Shown in pieces: positions 43,124 through 52,042 of a stretch of 64,000 nucleotides of DNA. This DNA is from Branchiibius cervicis. GTDB lineage: Bacteria; Actinomycetota; Actinomycetes; Actinomycetales; Dermatophilaceae. Below the pieces are notes generated by a model. The model did not search any database, had not been told where the DNA came from, and saw only the letters and a list, made by a program, of their open reading frames with translations. Every line of letters begins with the position of its first letter. The stretch's first letter is position 1. Location of the stretch: assembly GCF_042661605.1 (NCBI RefSeq), contig NZ_JBHSWJ010000002.1:1984001-2048000 (forward strand), given 5' to 3'. Both the position numbers and the translations under genes were made by a program.

Positions 43124-44458
43124 ATGACACATCCGCTTCGCACCAGCACCCGCCGGACGCGCACGACCCTCAGCGCCGTCGGCATGATCGCGGTGGCCGG
43201 GCTGTTCCTGGCCGGCTGCGGGGACGACGGCTCGAGCACCGGGTCCACCGGAGGGGCCAGCGGTGGCTCCGGTGGGGGCAAGTCGGTCAGCCTCTGGGTC
43301 ATGAAGGGCACCAACCCGGACGCCTCGGGCTACTACAACGCATTGAAGAGCGCGTTCAAGGCCAAGACCGGTGCGACCCTGAACATCCAGGAAGTCGAGT
43401 GGGCGGACGCACACGACAAGCTGGTGCGCTCCTTCGCCAGCGGCGACGGCCCGGACGTTTCAGAGATCGGCACGACCTGGACGCCGGAGTTCGCCTCCGC
43501 CGGCGGCCTGGCGGACCTGTCCAACAAGATCCAGTCCTCCGGCAAGGGCAACGACCTGTTGCAGGCACTGAAGGACTCGGCGACCTACGACGGCAAGCAG
43601 TACGGGGTGGGCTGGTACGCCGGTACCCGAGGAATCGTCTACCGCAAAGACATCTTCGCCAAGGACGGCATCAAGGTGCCGACCAACTGGGCCGAGCTGG
43701 AAGACACCGTCAAGACGCTGAAGCAGAAGGAGCCGGGAATGGCCGCGATGCCGATCGCCGGTGCCTCGTCGTACGCCGCTGCCCCCTTCATCTGGGGTGC
43801 AGGCGGTGACTTCGCCACCGAGAGCGGCGGCACGTGGACCGGCGCCCTTGATAACGACACGTCGCGCGCCGGTCTGTCCTTCTACACCGGTCTGGCCACC
43901 AAGGACGGCTCCTCCACCACCGGTGCCTCGACCTGGAAGGAGACCGACCTGCTGGACGCCTTCACCAAGGGCAAGGCCGCCATGGTCATCCAGGGCAACT
44001 GGACACCGAAGGCGGCCGTGCAGGCCGACCCGAGCCTGAAGGACAAGATCGGCGCCTTCGCCGTGCCGGGCAAGGACGGCGGTATCGCCCCGACCTTCCT
44101 GGGCGGCTCGAACCTGGCCGTCATGGCCAAGAGCAAGAACCAGGACCTGGACTGGCAACTGATCGACCTGATGACCTCGGACACGCTCGCCAAGCAGTGG
44201 GCCGACGAGACCGGCTTCTTCCCCAGCACCCAGAGTGCGCTCAAGCCCTACGCGAACAGCACCGACCCGTTGGTCGCGCCCTTCGCGAAGGCGATGCTGG
44301 AGGCCGGTCGCAACGTCCCGAACGCACCGCAGTGGGGCAAAGTCGAGGGCAATAAGACCATCACCCAGATGTTGCAGTCGATCCTGACAGGGACCTCCGT
44401 CGACGACGCAACCACGAAGGCCAGCCAGGCGATCACCGCCACCTTGAACGCCAACTGA
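43124..44458 (+). CDS. sugar ABC importer substrate-binding lipoprotein, copy 1
   Basis: 444 residues, ATG at 43124 with CAGGAG upstream. Lipoprotein signal ends at LFLAGCGDD; a Gly/Ser linker follows (TGSTGGASGGSGGG). The mature part is a family 1 (MalE-like) solute-binding protein: SVSLWVMKGTNPDASGYYNA, EWADAHDKLVRSFASGDGPD, GVGWYAGTRGIVYRKDIFAK, KAAMVIQGNWTPKAAV. Trp-rich positions suggest a carbohydrate ligand. With the GH3 hexosaminidase and ROK gene nearby, chito- or muro-oligosaccharides are likely. The next gene is a close paralogue. Confidence 0.88.
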   Translation: MTHPLRTSTRRTRTTLSAVGMIAVAGLFLAGCGDDGSSTGSTGGASGGSGGGKSVSLWVMKGTNPDASGYYNALKSAFKAKTGATLNIQEVEWADAHDKLVRSFASGDGPDVSEIGTTWTPEFASAGGLADLSNKIQSSGKGNDLLQALKDSATYDGKQYGVGWYAGTRGIVYRKDIFAKDGIKVPTNWAELEDTVKTLKQKEPGMAAMPIAGASSYAAAPFIWGAGGDFATESGGTWTGALDNDTSRAGLSFYTGLATKDGSSTTGASTWKETDLLDAFTKGKAAMVIQGNWTPKAAVQADPSLKDKIGAFAVPGKDGGIAPTFLGGSNLAVMAKSKNQDLDWQLIDLMTSDTLAKQWADETGFFPSTQSALKPYANSTDPLVAPFAKAMLEAGRNVPNAPQWGKVEGNKTITQMLQSILTGTSVDDATTKASQAITATLNAN

Positions 44459-44486
44459 TTCCGCGCCACCGCCACCAGGAGCACCC

Positions 44487-45803
44487 ATGACCCACCGCCC
44501 ACTTCGCCTCCCCGCCCGTCGTCTGATCGGTCTGGCCGGGATCGTCGCAGTGACGGGGGTGCTCCTGGCCGGCTGTGGTGACGACGGGTCGACAGGGGCC
44601 GCCAGTAGCGCTGCCGGCGGCGGCAAGACGGTGAATCTGTGGGTGATGAAGGGCACCAACCCCGATTCGTCGGGCTACTACAACGCATTGAAGAGCGCGT
44701 TCAAAGCCAAGACCGGTGCGACGGTGAACATCACCGAGGTCGAGTGGGCGGACGCACACGACAAGCTGGTGCGCTCCTTCGCCAGCGGTGACGGCCCGGA
44801 CGTTTCGGAGATCGGCGCCACCTGGAACTCCGAGTTCGCCGCCGCCGGGGGTTTAGCCGATCTATCCGGCAGGATCCAGTCCTCCGGCCTGGGCAGCGAT
44901 GAGTTGCAGGCACTGAAGGACTCGGCGACCTACGACGGCAAGCAGTACGGGGTGGGCTGGTACGCCGGTACCCGAGGAATCGTCTACCGCAAAGACATCT
45001 TCGCCAAGGACGGCATCAAGGTGCCGACCAACTGGGCCGAACTCGAAGCAACGGTGAAGACGTTGAAAGCCAAGGAGCCGGGAATGGCCGCGATGCCGAT
45101 CGCCGGTGCCTCGCAGTACGCCGCTGCCCCCTTCATCTGGGGCGCAGGCGGTGACTTCGCCACCGAGAGCGGCGGCACGTGGACCGGGCACCTGGACAGT
45201 GCCCGGTCCCGGGCGGGGCTGTCCTTCTACACCGGTCTGGCCACCAAGGACGGTTCGTCCACGACGGGCGCCGCCACATGGAAAGAGACCGACCTGCTGG
45301 ACGCCTTCACCAAGGGCAAGGCCGCCATGGTGATCCAGGGCAACTGGACGCCGAAGGCGGCCGTGCAGGCCGACCCGAGCCTGAAGGACAAGATCGGCGC
45401 CTTCGCGATCCCCGGCAAGGACGGCGGCATCGCACCCACCCTGGTCGGGGGCTCCAATCTGGCTGCGATGGCCAGAAGCAAGAACCAGGACCTGGACTGG
45501 CAACTGATCGAACTGATGACGACCGGGTCCCTGGCCAAACAGTTCGCCGAAGAAAGCAGCTTCTTTCCCAGCACCAAGTCGGGCCTGAAAAGCTTTGCCA
45601 ACAATGCCGATTCGCTGACCGCACCGTTTGCGACCGCGATGCTGGAGGAGGGCCGCGCCTTGCCCAGCGCACCGCAATGGGGCGCGGCGGAGGGCAAGAA
45701 GCTCATTCCCCAGATGCTGCAGTCGATCCTGACCGGTACGTCCGTCGATGAGGCGACGAGCACTGCCAACCAGCAGTTGACTGCCACCTTGAACGAGAGC
45801 TGA
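44487..45803 (+). CDS. sugar ABC importer substrate-binding lipoprotein, copy 2
   Basis: 438 residues, ATG at 44487 behind AGGAGC, 28 bases after copy 1. The signal ends at VLLAGCGDD with a shorter linker. It follows copy 1 almost residue for residue; long identical stretches include a 138-base block (44903-45040 identical to 43558-43695), which points to recent duplication or gene conversion. Differences cluster near the ligand-facing C-terminal half (KSGLKSFANNADSLTAPFAT) and the linker. Two binding proteins could feed one transporter with related ligands. Confidence 0.88.
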   Translation: MTHRPLRLPARRLIGLAGIVAVTGVLLAGCGDDGSTGAASSAAGGGKTVNLWVMKGTNPDSSGYYNALKSAFKAKTGATVNITEVEWADAHDKLVRSFASGDGPDVSEIGATWNSEFAAAGGLADLSGRIQSSGLGSDELQALKDSATYDGKQYGVGWYAGTRGIVYRKDIFAKDGIKVPTNWAELEATVKTLKAKEPGMAAMPIAGASQYAAAPFIWGAGGDFATESGGTWTGHLDSARSRAGLSFYTGLATKDGSSTTGAATWKETDLLDAFTKGKAAMVIQGNWTPKAAVQADPSLKDKIGAFAIPGKDGGIAPTLVGGSNLAAMARSKNQDLDWQLIELMTTGSLAKQFAEESSFFPSTKSGLKSFANNADSLTAPFATAMLEEGRALPSAPQWGAAEGKKLIPQMLQSILTGTSVDEATSTANQQLTATLNES

Positions 45804-45804
45804 G

Positions 45805-46718
45805 ATGCGCCGTACCACTCGCCGTCCGTGGCTGTTGCTGGCCGCGCCGCTGCTGGTCATCGCGGCCCTGCTGCTCTACCCGATCTACCGCGTCATCTAC
45901 CTGTCGTTCCACGCCTACGGACTGAAGGAGATCATCTCCGGGGTCCCGCGCTGGGTCGGGCTGGAGAACTACCGGCAGGTGTTCTCCGGCTCCCCGGCCT
46001 GCCGGCGAACTACCTGTGGAGCATCATCCTGCCCAACACCGTTGTCTTCGCGGTGATCACCGTCGTGGGAACGGTCGTGCTGGGCACGCTGGTGGCGTTG
46101 CTGCTCCGCGCACTCGGGCCCAGATGGCGCAGCGTCATCATCGGCGCGATGCTGATCGCGTGGGCGCTGCCCGCCGTTACCGGAACCTACATCTGGCGCT
46201 GGATCTTCGACCCCGACGCAGGCATCGTTCGCCAGGCCCTCCAAGCGGTCGGCCTGCTGGGCCCGGAGGGATACAACTGGTTCCTCGACCGCCTCAGCTT
46301 CTACGCGATCGCCGCGCTGAACGTGATCCACCACGGCTATCCGTTCGTGGCGCTGACCATCTACGCCGGGCTGCTCACCGTGCCCGAAGACCTCTACGAG
46401 GCTGCGGCGTTGGACGGCGCCAGCGCCTGGAAGCGGTTCACCGGCATCACGCTGCCCATCCTGCGACCGGTCTTCGCCGTCGTCACGATCCTGTCGACGA
46501 TCTGGAACTTCAAAGTGTTTGCGCAGATCTATCTGATGCCCGGCGGTGACGGCAGCAACCCCGAGGTGCTCAACATGGGCGTCTGGTCCTACATCACCGG
46601 TATCAACCAGACCAATTACGGCCTGGGCTCGGCGATCGCGGTGCTGCTCACCCTCGTCCTGCTGGCTATCACCCTGGTCTATCTGCGACTGCTCTTCCGG
46701 GAGGACGACCTGCAATGA
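45805..46718 (+). CDS. sugar ABC importer permease 1 (MalF-like), frameshifted once
   Basis: Restored length is about 304 residues, ATG at 45805. First helix LLLAAPLLVIAALLLYPIYR; later helices FAVITVVGTVVLGTLVALLL, VIIGAMLIAWALPAVTG, AIAALNVIHHGYPFVALTIY and AVLLTLVLLAITLVYLRLL. The EAA loop is LYEAAALDGASAWKRFTGITLP. One C is missing in the run at 45992-45995; restoring it gives FSGSPGLPANYLWSIILPN. It overlaps permease 2 by four bases. Confidence 0.87.
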
Positions 46719-47542
46719 ACAGCCACTCCACCCCGGCCATGAAGGTCGGCAAGTACGTCGCGGCGATTGCTCTGCTGCTCTTCACCTTGTTCCCGATCTA
46801 CTTCATGCTCACGACCGCGGTCAGCAACACCAACACCTCTGGCGCGGACAGCCTGTTGCCGACCTCGTTCACGTTCCGGCATTTCACCGACGTGATGACC
46901 AAAGGCCACTTCAGTACGTACCTGGTGAACTCGGCCATCGTCACCGTCATCACGGTGGTCGTGTCGGTCTTCCTGGCGCTGTTGGGCTCGGTGGCCATCG
47001 CGCGCTTCCGGTTCCGTTTCCGCACAACGGTTCTCGTGCTCGTCCTGATCGTGCAGATGCTGCCCGCCGAAGCGCTGGTGATCCCGCTCTTCCTGCAGAT
47101 GAAGCAATGGCACCTGCTGAACTCCCTGATCGGGCTGGCCGTCGTCTACATCGCCTTCTCACTGCCGTTCGCGATCTGGAACCTGCGCGGCTTCGTCGCG
47201 GCCGTGCCCGTGGAGTTGGAGGAGGCCGCCTATCTCGACGGCTGCGGCTGGTGGCGGATGTTCCGCTCGGTGCTCCTGCCCCTGGTCACGCCCGGACTGA
47301 TCGCGACCGGTGCGTTCTCCTTCGTCCTGGCCTGGGAAGAGTTCACCTTCGCGCTCACCTTCCTCTCCCGCGACGACCGCCTCACCGTCGGTGTCGGGTT
47401 GCAGTCCTTCTTCGGCCAGAACACCAACGACTGGAACGGCCTGATGGCAGCCTCGACCATCGTCACCATCCCGGTCGTGGTCATCTTCGTGCTCGCGCAG
47501 AAGCGGATGGGTGCCGGATTGGTGGCCGGGTCGGTCAAATGA
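46715..47542 (+). CDS. sugar ABC importer permease 2 (MalG-like)
   Basis: 275 residues, ATG at 46715. Six helices: VAAIALLLFTLFPIYFMLTT, TVITVVVSVFLALLGSVAIA, VLVLVLIVQMLPAEALVIP, SLIGLAVVYIAFSLPFAIW, GLIATGAFSFVLAWEEFTFA and IVTIPVVVIFVLAQ. The EAA loop is LEEAAYLDGCGWWRMFRSVLLP. Pairs with permease 1. No ATPase gene is in this operon, so a shared MsiK/UgpC-type ATPase encoded elsewhere must power it. It overlaps the hexosaminidase gene by four bases. Confidence 0.9.
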   Translation: MNSHSTPAMKVGKYVAAIALLLFTLFPIYFMLTTAVSNTNTSGADSLLPTSFTFRHFTDVMTKGHFSTYLVNSAIVTVITVVVSVFLALLGSVAIARFRFRFRTTVLVLVLIVQMLPAEALVIPLFLQMKQWHLLNSLIGLAVVYIAFSLPFAIWNLRGFVAAVPVELEEAAYLDGCGWWRMFRSVLLPLVTPGLIATGAFSFVLAWEEFTFALTFLSRDDRLTVGVGLQSFFGQNTNDWNGLMAASTIVTIPVVVIFVLAQKRMGAGLVAGSVK

Positions 47543-49047
47543 GCGAGCTGCGTCGCCTGGCCCTCTCGGTGCTCATGCCCGGATTCGAGGGGCGAACCGC
47601 ACCGGACTGGCTCAAGGAAGCCATCGACGACGGACTGGGCAGCGTGTGCTACTTCGGGCACAACGTCAGCCCCGAAGCCGTTGCCACCCGATCCCTTTCT
47701 GATGATCTCCACTCTCGGGGCCTTCGAGTCATCGCGGTCGACGAGGAGGGCGGGACGGTCAGCCGCCTGGGCACCCACCACGGCAGTGCGCACCTGGGTG
47801 CGGCGACGCTGGGGGTCGTCGATGACCTCGCGGCGACCTCGGCGGTTGCCTCGGCCATCGGACAGGACGTGCGCGCTCTCGGGATCGACCTGGACTTCGC
47901 GCCCGTCGCCGACGTCGACAACAATCCGCGCAATCCCGTCATCGGCATTCGCTCGTTCGGCAGTGACCCGCGGCGGGTCGGCGAGCAGGTCGCCGCGTAT
48001 GTGCGCGGGCTACAGTCGCAGGGCGTTGCCGGATGTGCGAAACACTTTCCGGGACATGGCGATACCGCCGTCGACTCGCACCTCGGCCTGCCCCGGATCG
48101 ATCACGACCGAGCTCGCTTGCAACACGTGGAGCTGCTGCCGTTCCGCGCTGCGGTGGACGCGGGCGTTCGAGCCGTCATGACCGCGCACATCGTCTTCGC
48201 GGCGGTCGATCCCGACCAGCCGGCAACCACCAGTCCGGCCGCGCTGTCGCTCCTACGTGAGGAGCTGGGCTTCACGGGTCTGATCGTGACCGATGCGCTG
48301 GACATGCGGGCTATCCGCGACGGTATGGGGATGGGCGAGGGCTGCGTGCGCGCCCTGTCCGCCGGCGCCGACGTGATCGCCCTCGGCAACGCCGTGTTCA
48401 ACGGCGGCGCAGACGGGCCGGAGGGCGTTCTGCGAGAGGCAGTTTCAGCCGTTACGACCGCCTTGCGCAATGGCCGCCTCGATCCTGCTCGCGTCCAGAC
48501 GGCGGCCGCACGCATCGCGCGGATGCAGGACTGGGTGACCGGACCCCATGACCGGCTGCCGGCTGCCACCGCGCAGGACGAACGTCGCTGGGCCGCATCA
48601 GCGCTCACCGTCCGCGGTGAGGTGCCGCCCCTGGCGGGGCCGCTGCGCATCCTGGACGCGCGCCGGGCGCGCAACATCGCTGCCGGCGCGCTCAACGACG
48701 TCCTGGTGGATGAGGTCGTACGCCGACACCCGGGTTCGACGGTTGTCCGCGCCTTCGCTCGCCAAAAGTCGCCCGAGGGTCACGGTGACGATTCCGCACC
48801 GGACGCCGTCCTGCCGGTCGCCCCCGACGCCGACCTGGTGCTCACCGGCACCCTCGGCGTGGATCCCGTCCAGGACGAGACCGTGCGCGCAGCACTCGTG
48901 GCCGACCCGGAGGCGATCCTGGTGTGCGCAGCGGGGGATGACCGGCTGACCTGGGCCACTCGATGGCCGCGGGTCGTGCGCACCCACGGGCACAGCATCC
49001 CGACCGCCGCCGCACTCGCCGATCTGCTCGACGGGACGGCCGGCTAG
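47539..49047 (+). CDS. glycoside hydrolase family 3, beta-N-acetylhexosaminidase (NagZ-like)
   Basis: 502 residues, ATG at 47539. The catalytic TIM barrel has GLRVIAVDEEGGTVSRLG, DLDFAPVADVDNNPRNPVIG, GCAKHFPGHGDTAVDSHLGL (the NagZ-specific KHFPGHG-D-DSH loop holding the Asp-His acid/base) and LIVTDALDMRAI with the nucleophile Asp. Single-domain NagZ ends near residue 340; this protein continues with a second alpha/beta part (about 355-500), as in two-domain GH3 enzymes of Gram-positives. It has no signal peptide, so it acts on imported GlcNAc-containing oligosaccharides or muropeptides. Confidence 0.9.
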   Translation: MSELRRLALSVLMPGFEGRTAPDWLKEAIDDGLGSVCYFGHNVSPEAVATRSLSDDLHSRGLRVIAVDEEGGTVSRLGTHHGSAHLGAATLGVVDDLAATSAVASAIGQDVRALGIDLDFAPVADVDNNPRNPVIGIRSFGSDPRRVGEQVAAYVRGLQSQGVAGCAKHFPGHGDTAVDSHLGLPRIDHDRARLQHVELLPFRAAVDAGVRAVMTAHIVFAAVDPDQPATTSPAALSLLREELGFTGLIVTDALDMRAIRDGMGMGEGCVRALSAGADVIALGNAVFNGGADGPEGVLREAVSAVTTALRNGRLDPARVQTAAARIARMQDWVTGPHDRLPAATAQDERRWAASALTVRGEVPPLAGPLRILDARRARNIAAGALNDVLVDEVVRRHPGSTVVRAFARQKSPEGHGDDSAPDAVLPVAPDADLVLTGTLGVDPVQDETVRAALVADPEAILVCAAGDDRLTWATRWPRVVRTHGHSIPTAAALADLLDGTAG

Positions 49048-49051
49048 CGGG

Positions 49052-49198
49052 TCAGTGCCGCAGTTCGGAACGCTGCCATGCCGCGACCAGATCGTCGCGG
49101 GCACCCTGGCTCGGCGCCAGATCGATCGCGCGCTGCAACGCACGGATGGAGCGTGCGGCATCACGACGGGCGGCGAGGGTACGGGTCAGGCGGGACAT
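49052..49198 (-). CDS. small basic protein of 48 residues, unknown function
   Basis: ATG at 49198; reads MSRLTRTLAARRDAARSIRA and ends AWQRSELRH. It is rich in Arg and Ala and predicted to be helical, with no membrane segment. Similar small proteins of this pattern occur widely in actinobacteria, but I know no function. It is supported by an unusually good promoter about 75 bases upstream (TTGAGC-N18-TACAAT), and it is convergent with the hexosaminidase gene, four bases away. No strong ribosome site is visible. Confidence 0.55.
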   Translation of the reverse strand: MSRLTRTLAARRDAARSIRALQRAIDLAPSQGARDDLVAAWQRSELRH

Positions 49199-49254
49199 GC
49201 TAGGGCTCGACTTTCGAATTCCGATCGGTGATCCGGACCACACATATTGCAGTC

Positions 49255-49303
49255 CGAATATTTCAATATCGAAATTGTACGCCGGTGCAGCCGCTCGGCT
49301 CAA
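49255..49303 (-). promoter_or_regulatory. promoter and AT-rich palindrome of the small basic protein gene
   Basis: Minus strand -35 TTGAGC (49298-49303), an 18-base spacer and -10 TACAAT (49274-49279). Just at the expected start of transcription lies the imperfect palindrome CGAATATTTCAATATCG (49255-49271), the most AT-rich spot nearby. It could be an operator. The leader to the ATG is about 70 bases. The -35 end lies before the stop of the neighbouring acetyltransferase gene. Confidence 0.5.
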
Positions 49304-49312
49304 CCTGGTGGC

Positions 49313-49599
49313 TCAGGCCACCAGATCGGCGTACTCCGGGTGCTGATCGATCCACCGCCGCACGTACGGGCACGACGGCACGACGTGAACACCTTTCTCC
49401 CGCAGGTCATCCAGAGCGAACCGCACGATCGCCCCGGCAATCCCCGCCCCTGGCGGGCGGGATCGACCTCGGTGTGCGGGATCGCGATGACGCCCTCCCC
49501 CGCCGGGCGGTAGTCCGCCAGACCGACGAGCACGCCTTCGGACCAGCCCTCGTACCGCGATTCGTCCGGGTTGTCGATGACGCGCAGCGCAGTGCTCAT
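49313..49599 (-). CDS. small GNAT-type N-acetyltransferase (YjdJ-like), frameshifted once
   Basis: Restored length is about 95 residues, ATG at 49599. It belongs to the minimal COG2388 GNAT group: RYEGWSEGVLVGLADYRPAG, IAIPHTEVDPARQGRGIAGA (acetyl-CoA loop Q-G-R-G-x-A) and a C-terminal VVPSCPYVRRWIDQHPEYADL. These proteins may acetylate small molecules or protein tails; substrates are unknown. One base is missing in the run at 49442-49445; restoring it gives the standard end. Confidence 0.8.
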
Positions 49600-49606
49600 A
49601 CGGCCA

Positions 49607-50758
49607 TCATCGCGCGGTCCATCCCTCCAGCACGGCCGGGGTCGTCAGCTCATCGATCGCCCGGCTGACCGCGCCGGCGACCGGCCCGTCGTCATGCGAA
49701 GCCGCCAGCACCGGCGGCGGATCGGATCGCCGGAAGGCCATCAAGCCGTCGTGATAGCCCCGCTCGAAGGCGGTCGGATCGGCCGCCATCACGGCGGGTG
49801 CCAGGCCGCCCACCGTCACCACCTGCGGATCCAACCCGTTGACCAGGGCGCCCACTCCGCGGCCGAAGGCGTGCGCCACGGCCTCGATCGCGGCCGGTTC
49901 GCCCGCGTCCAGCACCGTCGCATCCACCTGGCGCGACCAGCAGCCGAACGCACCGCACGGACACGGCTGCGCCGGGTCACCGAACGGCATGTGCCCGAAC
50001 TCCCCGGCGGCCCCCGAAGCGCCCACGACCGGTGCGCCGTCGATGACCATCACCCCGCCGATGCCCCCGGTCAGCAGTAGGTGCAGGCAGCTAGCGGCGC
50101 CGCGGGCGGCACCGGTCCGCGCTTCGGCGAGACCGCCGAGCGTGGCGTCGTTGTCCACCAAGAGCGCGGCGTGCGACGGCAGCCCGCGCAGCAGCGGAGC
50201 CAGGTCCGCCGGCTGCGGCTGCTCGCCCGCGAACTGCAGCAGGCGGTTACCGGTGACCGTCCCCGCCACCGCGACGGACACGACCAGGACGCGATCGGCG
50301 TACGGCGAGAGGGCTTCGGCCAGCCGCTTGGCCAGGCGGGGAATGAAGCGGGCGGGCGTCGCATCGGCGTACGCACCGTGCGCGAGGCGGGTGACGTCAC
50401 CGGCCAGGTCGGCCAGCAGTATCTGCCACGACGAACCGGCAAGGTCGAGTACGCCGATCAAGGGGCCCTGCGGCGCGGCCGCCAGGAGCGTCGTGGGCCG
50501 GCCGGGTCCCGTTGCGGGAGCGGGGTTTTCGGTCAGCAGCTCACACTGGCGCAGGCGATCGAACAGATCGGTGGCACTGGCGCTGGAGATCCCCAGTTGC
50601 TCGACGGCCTGGGCGCGGGTGACGCCGGGGGTCGTGTGCAGTAGACGCAGTACCTCGCCGGCGACCTCCCACCGGCGCTGCACTGTGCGGGGAATCACCG
50701 CCGCGGCGGCGTCGGCCGACTTGGCAGACCCGGCCTTCGACGAATATTCTCGAGTCAC
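49607..50758 (-). CDS. ROK-family transcriptional repressor
   Basis: 383 residues, GTG at 50758. An N-terminal winged helix (about 30-85; HTTPGVTRAQAVEQLGISSASATDLFDRL) is followed by a ROK sugar-kinase-like domain: GVLDLAGSSWQILLADLAG, LLVDNDATLGGLAEAR and the zinc site CPCGAFGCWSRQ preceded by GEFGHMPFG. ROK repressors (NagC, Mlc, XylR) sense phosphorylated or free sugars. Placed after the amino-sugar importer and hexosaminidase set on the opposite strand, it probably represses that operon. It is divergent from the MFS gene, with 34 bases between starts. Confidence 0.88.
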   Translation of the reverse strand: MTREYSSKAGSAKSADAAAAVIPRTVQRRWEVAGEVLRLLHTTPGVTRAQAVEQLGISSASATDLFDRLRQCELLTENPAPATGPGRPTTLLAAAPQGPLIGVLDLAGSSWQILLADLAGDVTRLAHGAYADATPARFIPRLAKRLAEALSPYADRVLVVSVAVAGTVTGNRLLQFAGEQPQPADLAPLLRGLPSHAALLVDNDATLGGLAEARTGAARGAASCLHLLLTGGIGGVMVIDGAPVVGASGAAGEFGHMPFGDPAQPCPCGAFGCWSRQVDATVLDAGEPAAIEAVAHAFGRGVGALVNGLDPQVVTVGGLAPAVMAADPTAFERGYHDGLMAFRRSDPPPVLAASHDDGPVAGAVSRAIDELTTPAVLEGWTAR

Positions 50759-50792
50759 GAGGAAATACTACCCGGTGTCTCGAGGAGTCTTT

Positions 50793-51992
50793 GTGCAACA
50801 ACCGACCACGGCCGACCGGTCGCCTTCGGTCGTGGCCGACGGTGACGCGGCGTTCCGCGCTGCCCGGATCGGCCTGGTGACGCTGTCGCTGGCCTCGTTC
50901 GGCGCGTTGACCACCGAGATGCTCCCGGTCGGCCTGCTGCCGCAGATCGCCGATTCGCTGGGGATCGCCGAGCAGCACGCCGGTCTGCTGGTGGGTGTCT
51001 ACGCCCTGATGGTCGCGGTCCTCGCGGTGCCGTTGACGATCCTGACCCGCCGTCTGCCGCGCAAGCCGTTGTTGCTCGCAACGCTCTTCGGATATGCGAT
51101 CAGCAACGCACTCGCCGCTACGGCAAGCGGATTCGCAGTGCTGGCCCTCGCCCGCGGATTGGGCGGTATCGCCCACGCACTGTTCTTCTCCATCTCCATC
51201 GGGTACGCCGCCCGGCTGGCCCCGCTCTCGCACACCGGCAAGGCGATGGCGCTGATGTCCGTCGGCGGCTCGGCCGGATTCGTGCTGGGCGTGCCGCTCG
51301 GGACCGTCATCGGTACCGTCTGGGGGTGGCGCGCGGCCTTCGCGATTCTCACCGCCGGAGTCCTGGCCATCGCAGCAGTCGCCTGGCGCGTTCTTCCCGA
51401 CGTCAGCGTGCCGCCGACGGAGCAGCGTCGCGTTCGTCGCGATCCACGGCCGCTCATCGTGGTCATCCTGGCCTGCGGTCTGGCCTTCCTGGGCCACTAC
51501 ACCGCCTACACCTACATCTCCTCCATGCTGCAGTCCGCCGGCCTGCGCCAGGACTGGATCGGGCCGGTCCTGCTCGTCTTCGGGGTCGTGGGGCTGATCG
51601 GTCTGCGGATCGGCGCTGCGCATCTGGACCGCCGGCCGCTGGGCAGCGCCCGGATGATCCCCGCGCTCCTGGCGACGGGCCTGTTGGTGGTCGCGGCCGG
51701 TTATCCGGCGCTGGTGCCCGTCCTGGTCGGCGTCACGCTGTGGACCGGGGCGTTCGGGTCGGTCCCGTCACTTTTCCAGGCCCTGGCCGTGCGCGCCGGG
51801 GTGGCCTCCGCCGACGTCGCCGGCGCATGGGTCAACTCCTCCGCGAACGTGGGCATCGCCGGCGGCTCCGTGGTCGGCGGATACGTGTTGTCGCATGCGG
51901 GTATCGGCTGGCTGCCGGTCGTTGCCGCTGCCCTGTTGCTCGCGGTCGGCATCCTGGCCCTGCTGGCACCGGCCGCCTTCCGCGGCGCCTGA
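50793..51992 (+). CDS. MFS exporter of the DHA1 type
   Basis: 399 residues from the GTG at 50793, chosen because GAGGAG lies five bases upstream; the GTG at 50775 is the alternative. Twelve helices are expected: IGLVTLSLASFGALTTEMLP is the first, and the motif A loop is LTRRLPRKPLL. Others are ALARGLGGIAHALFFSISIG and SVGGSAGFVLGVPLGTVIGT (motif C-like). The pattern resembles the AraJ/YdhP/chloramphenicol-resistance group of drug or sugar effluxers. Being divergent from a ROK repressor suggests control by the same signal; the substrate is unknown. Confidence 0.87.
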   Translation: MQQPTTADRSPSVVADGDAAFRAARIGLVTLSLASFGALTTEMLPVGLLPQIADSLGIAEQHAGLLVGVYALMVAVLAVPLTILTRRLPRKPLLLATLFGYAISNALAATASGFAVLALARGLGGIAHALFFSISIGYAARLAPLSHTGKAMALMSVGGSAGFVLGVPLGTVIGTVWGWRAAFAILTAGVLAIAAVAWRVLPDVSVPPTEQRRVRRDPRPLIVVILACGLAFLGHYTAYTYISSMLQSAGLRQDWIGPVLLVFGVVGLIGLRIGAAHLDRRPLGSARMIPALLATGLLVVAAGYPALVPVLVGVTLWTGAFGSVPSLFQALAVRAGVASADVAGAWVNSSANVGIAGGSVVGGYVLSHAGIGWLPVVAAALLLAVGILALLAPAAFRGA

Positions 51993-52042
51993 CCCAGCGG
52001 CGCCTGACCCAGCGACGAAAGGCCCTCGGCGGACCCGCCCGA

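Noticed and set aside
49200..49300. A tRNA gene or small RNA in the AT-rich gap
   Set aside because: No cloverleaf could be drawn; the AT-rich content is explained by a promoter and a short palindrome.
49839..50774. A long plus-strand extension in front of the MFS gene
   Set aside because: It is the antisense shadow of the ROK repressor; the helix-rich MFS sequence starts near 50793 with a good ribosome site.
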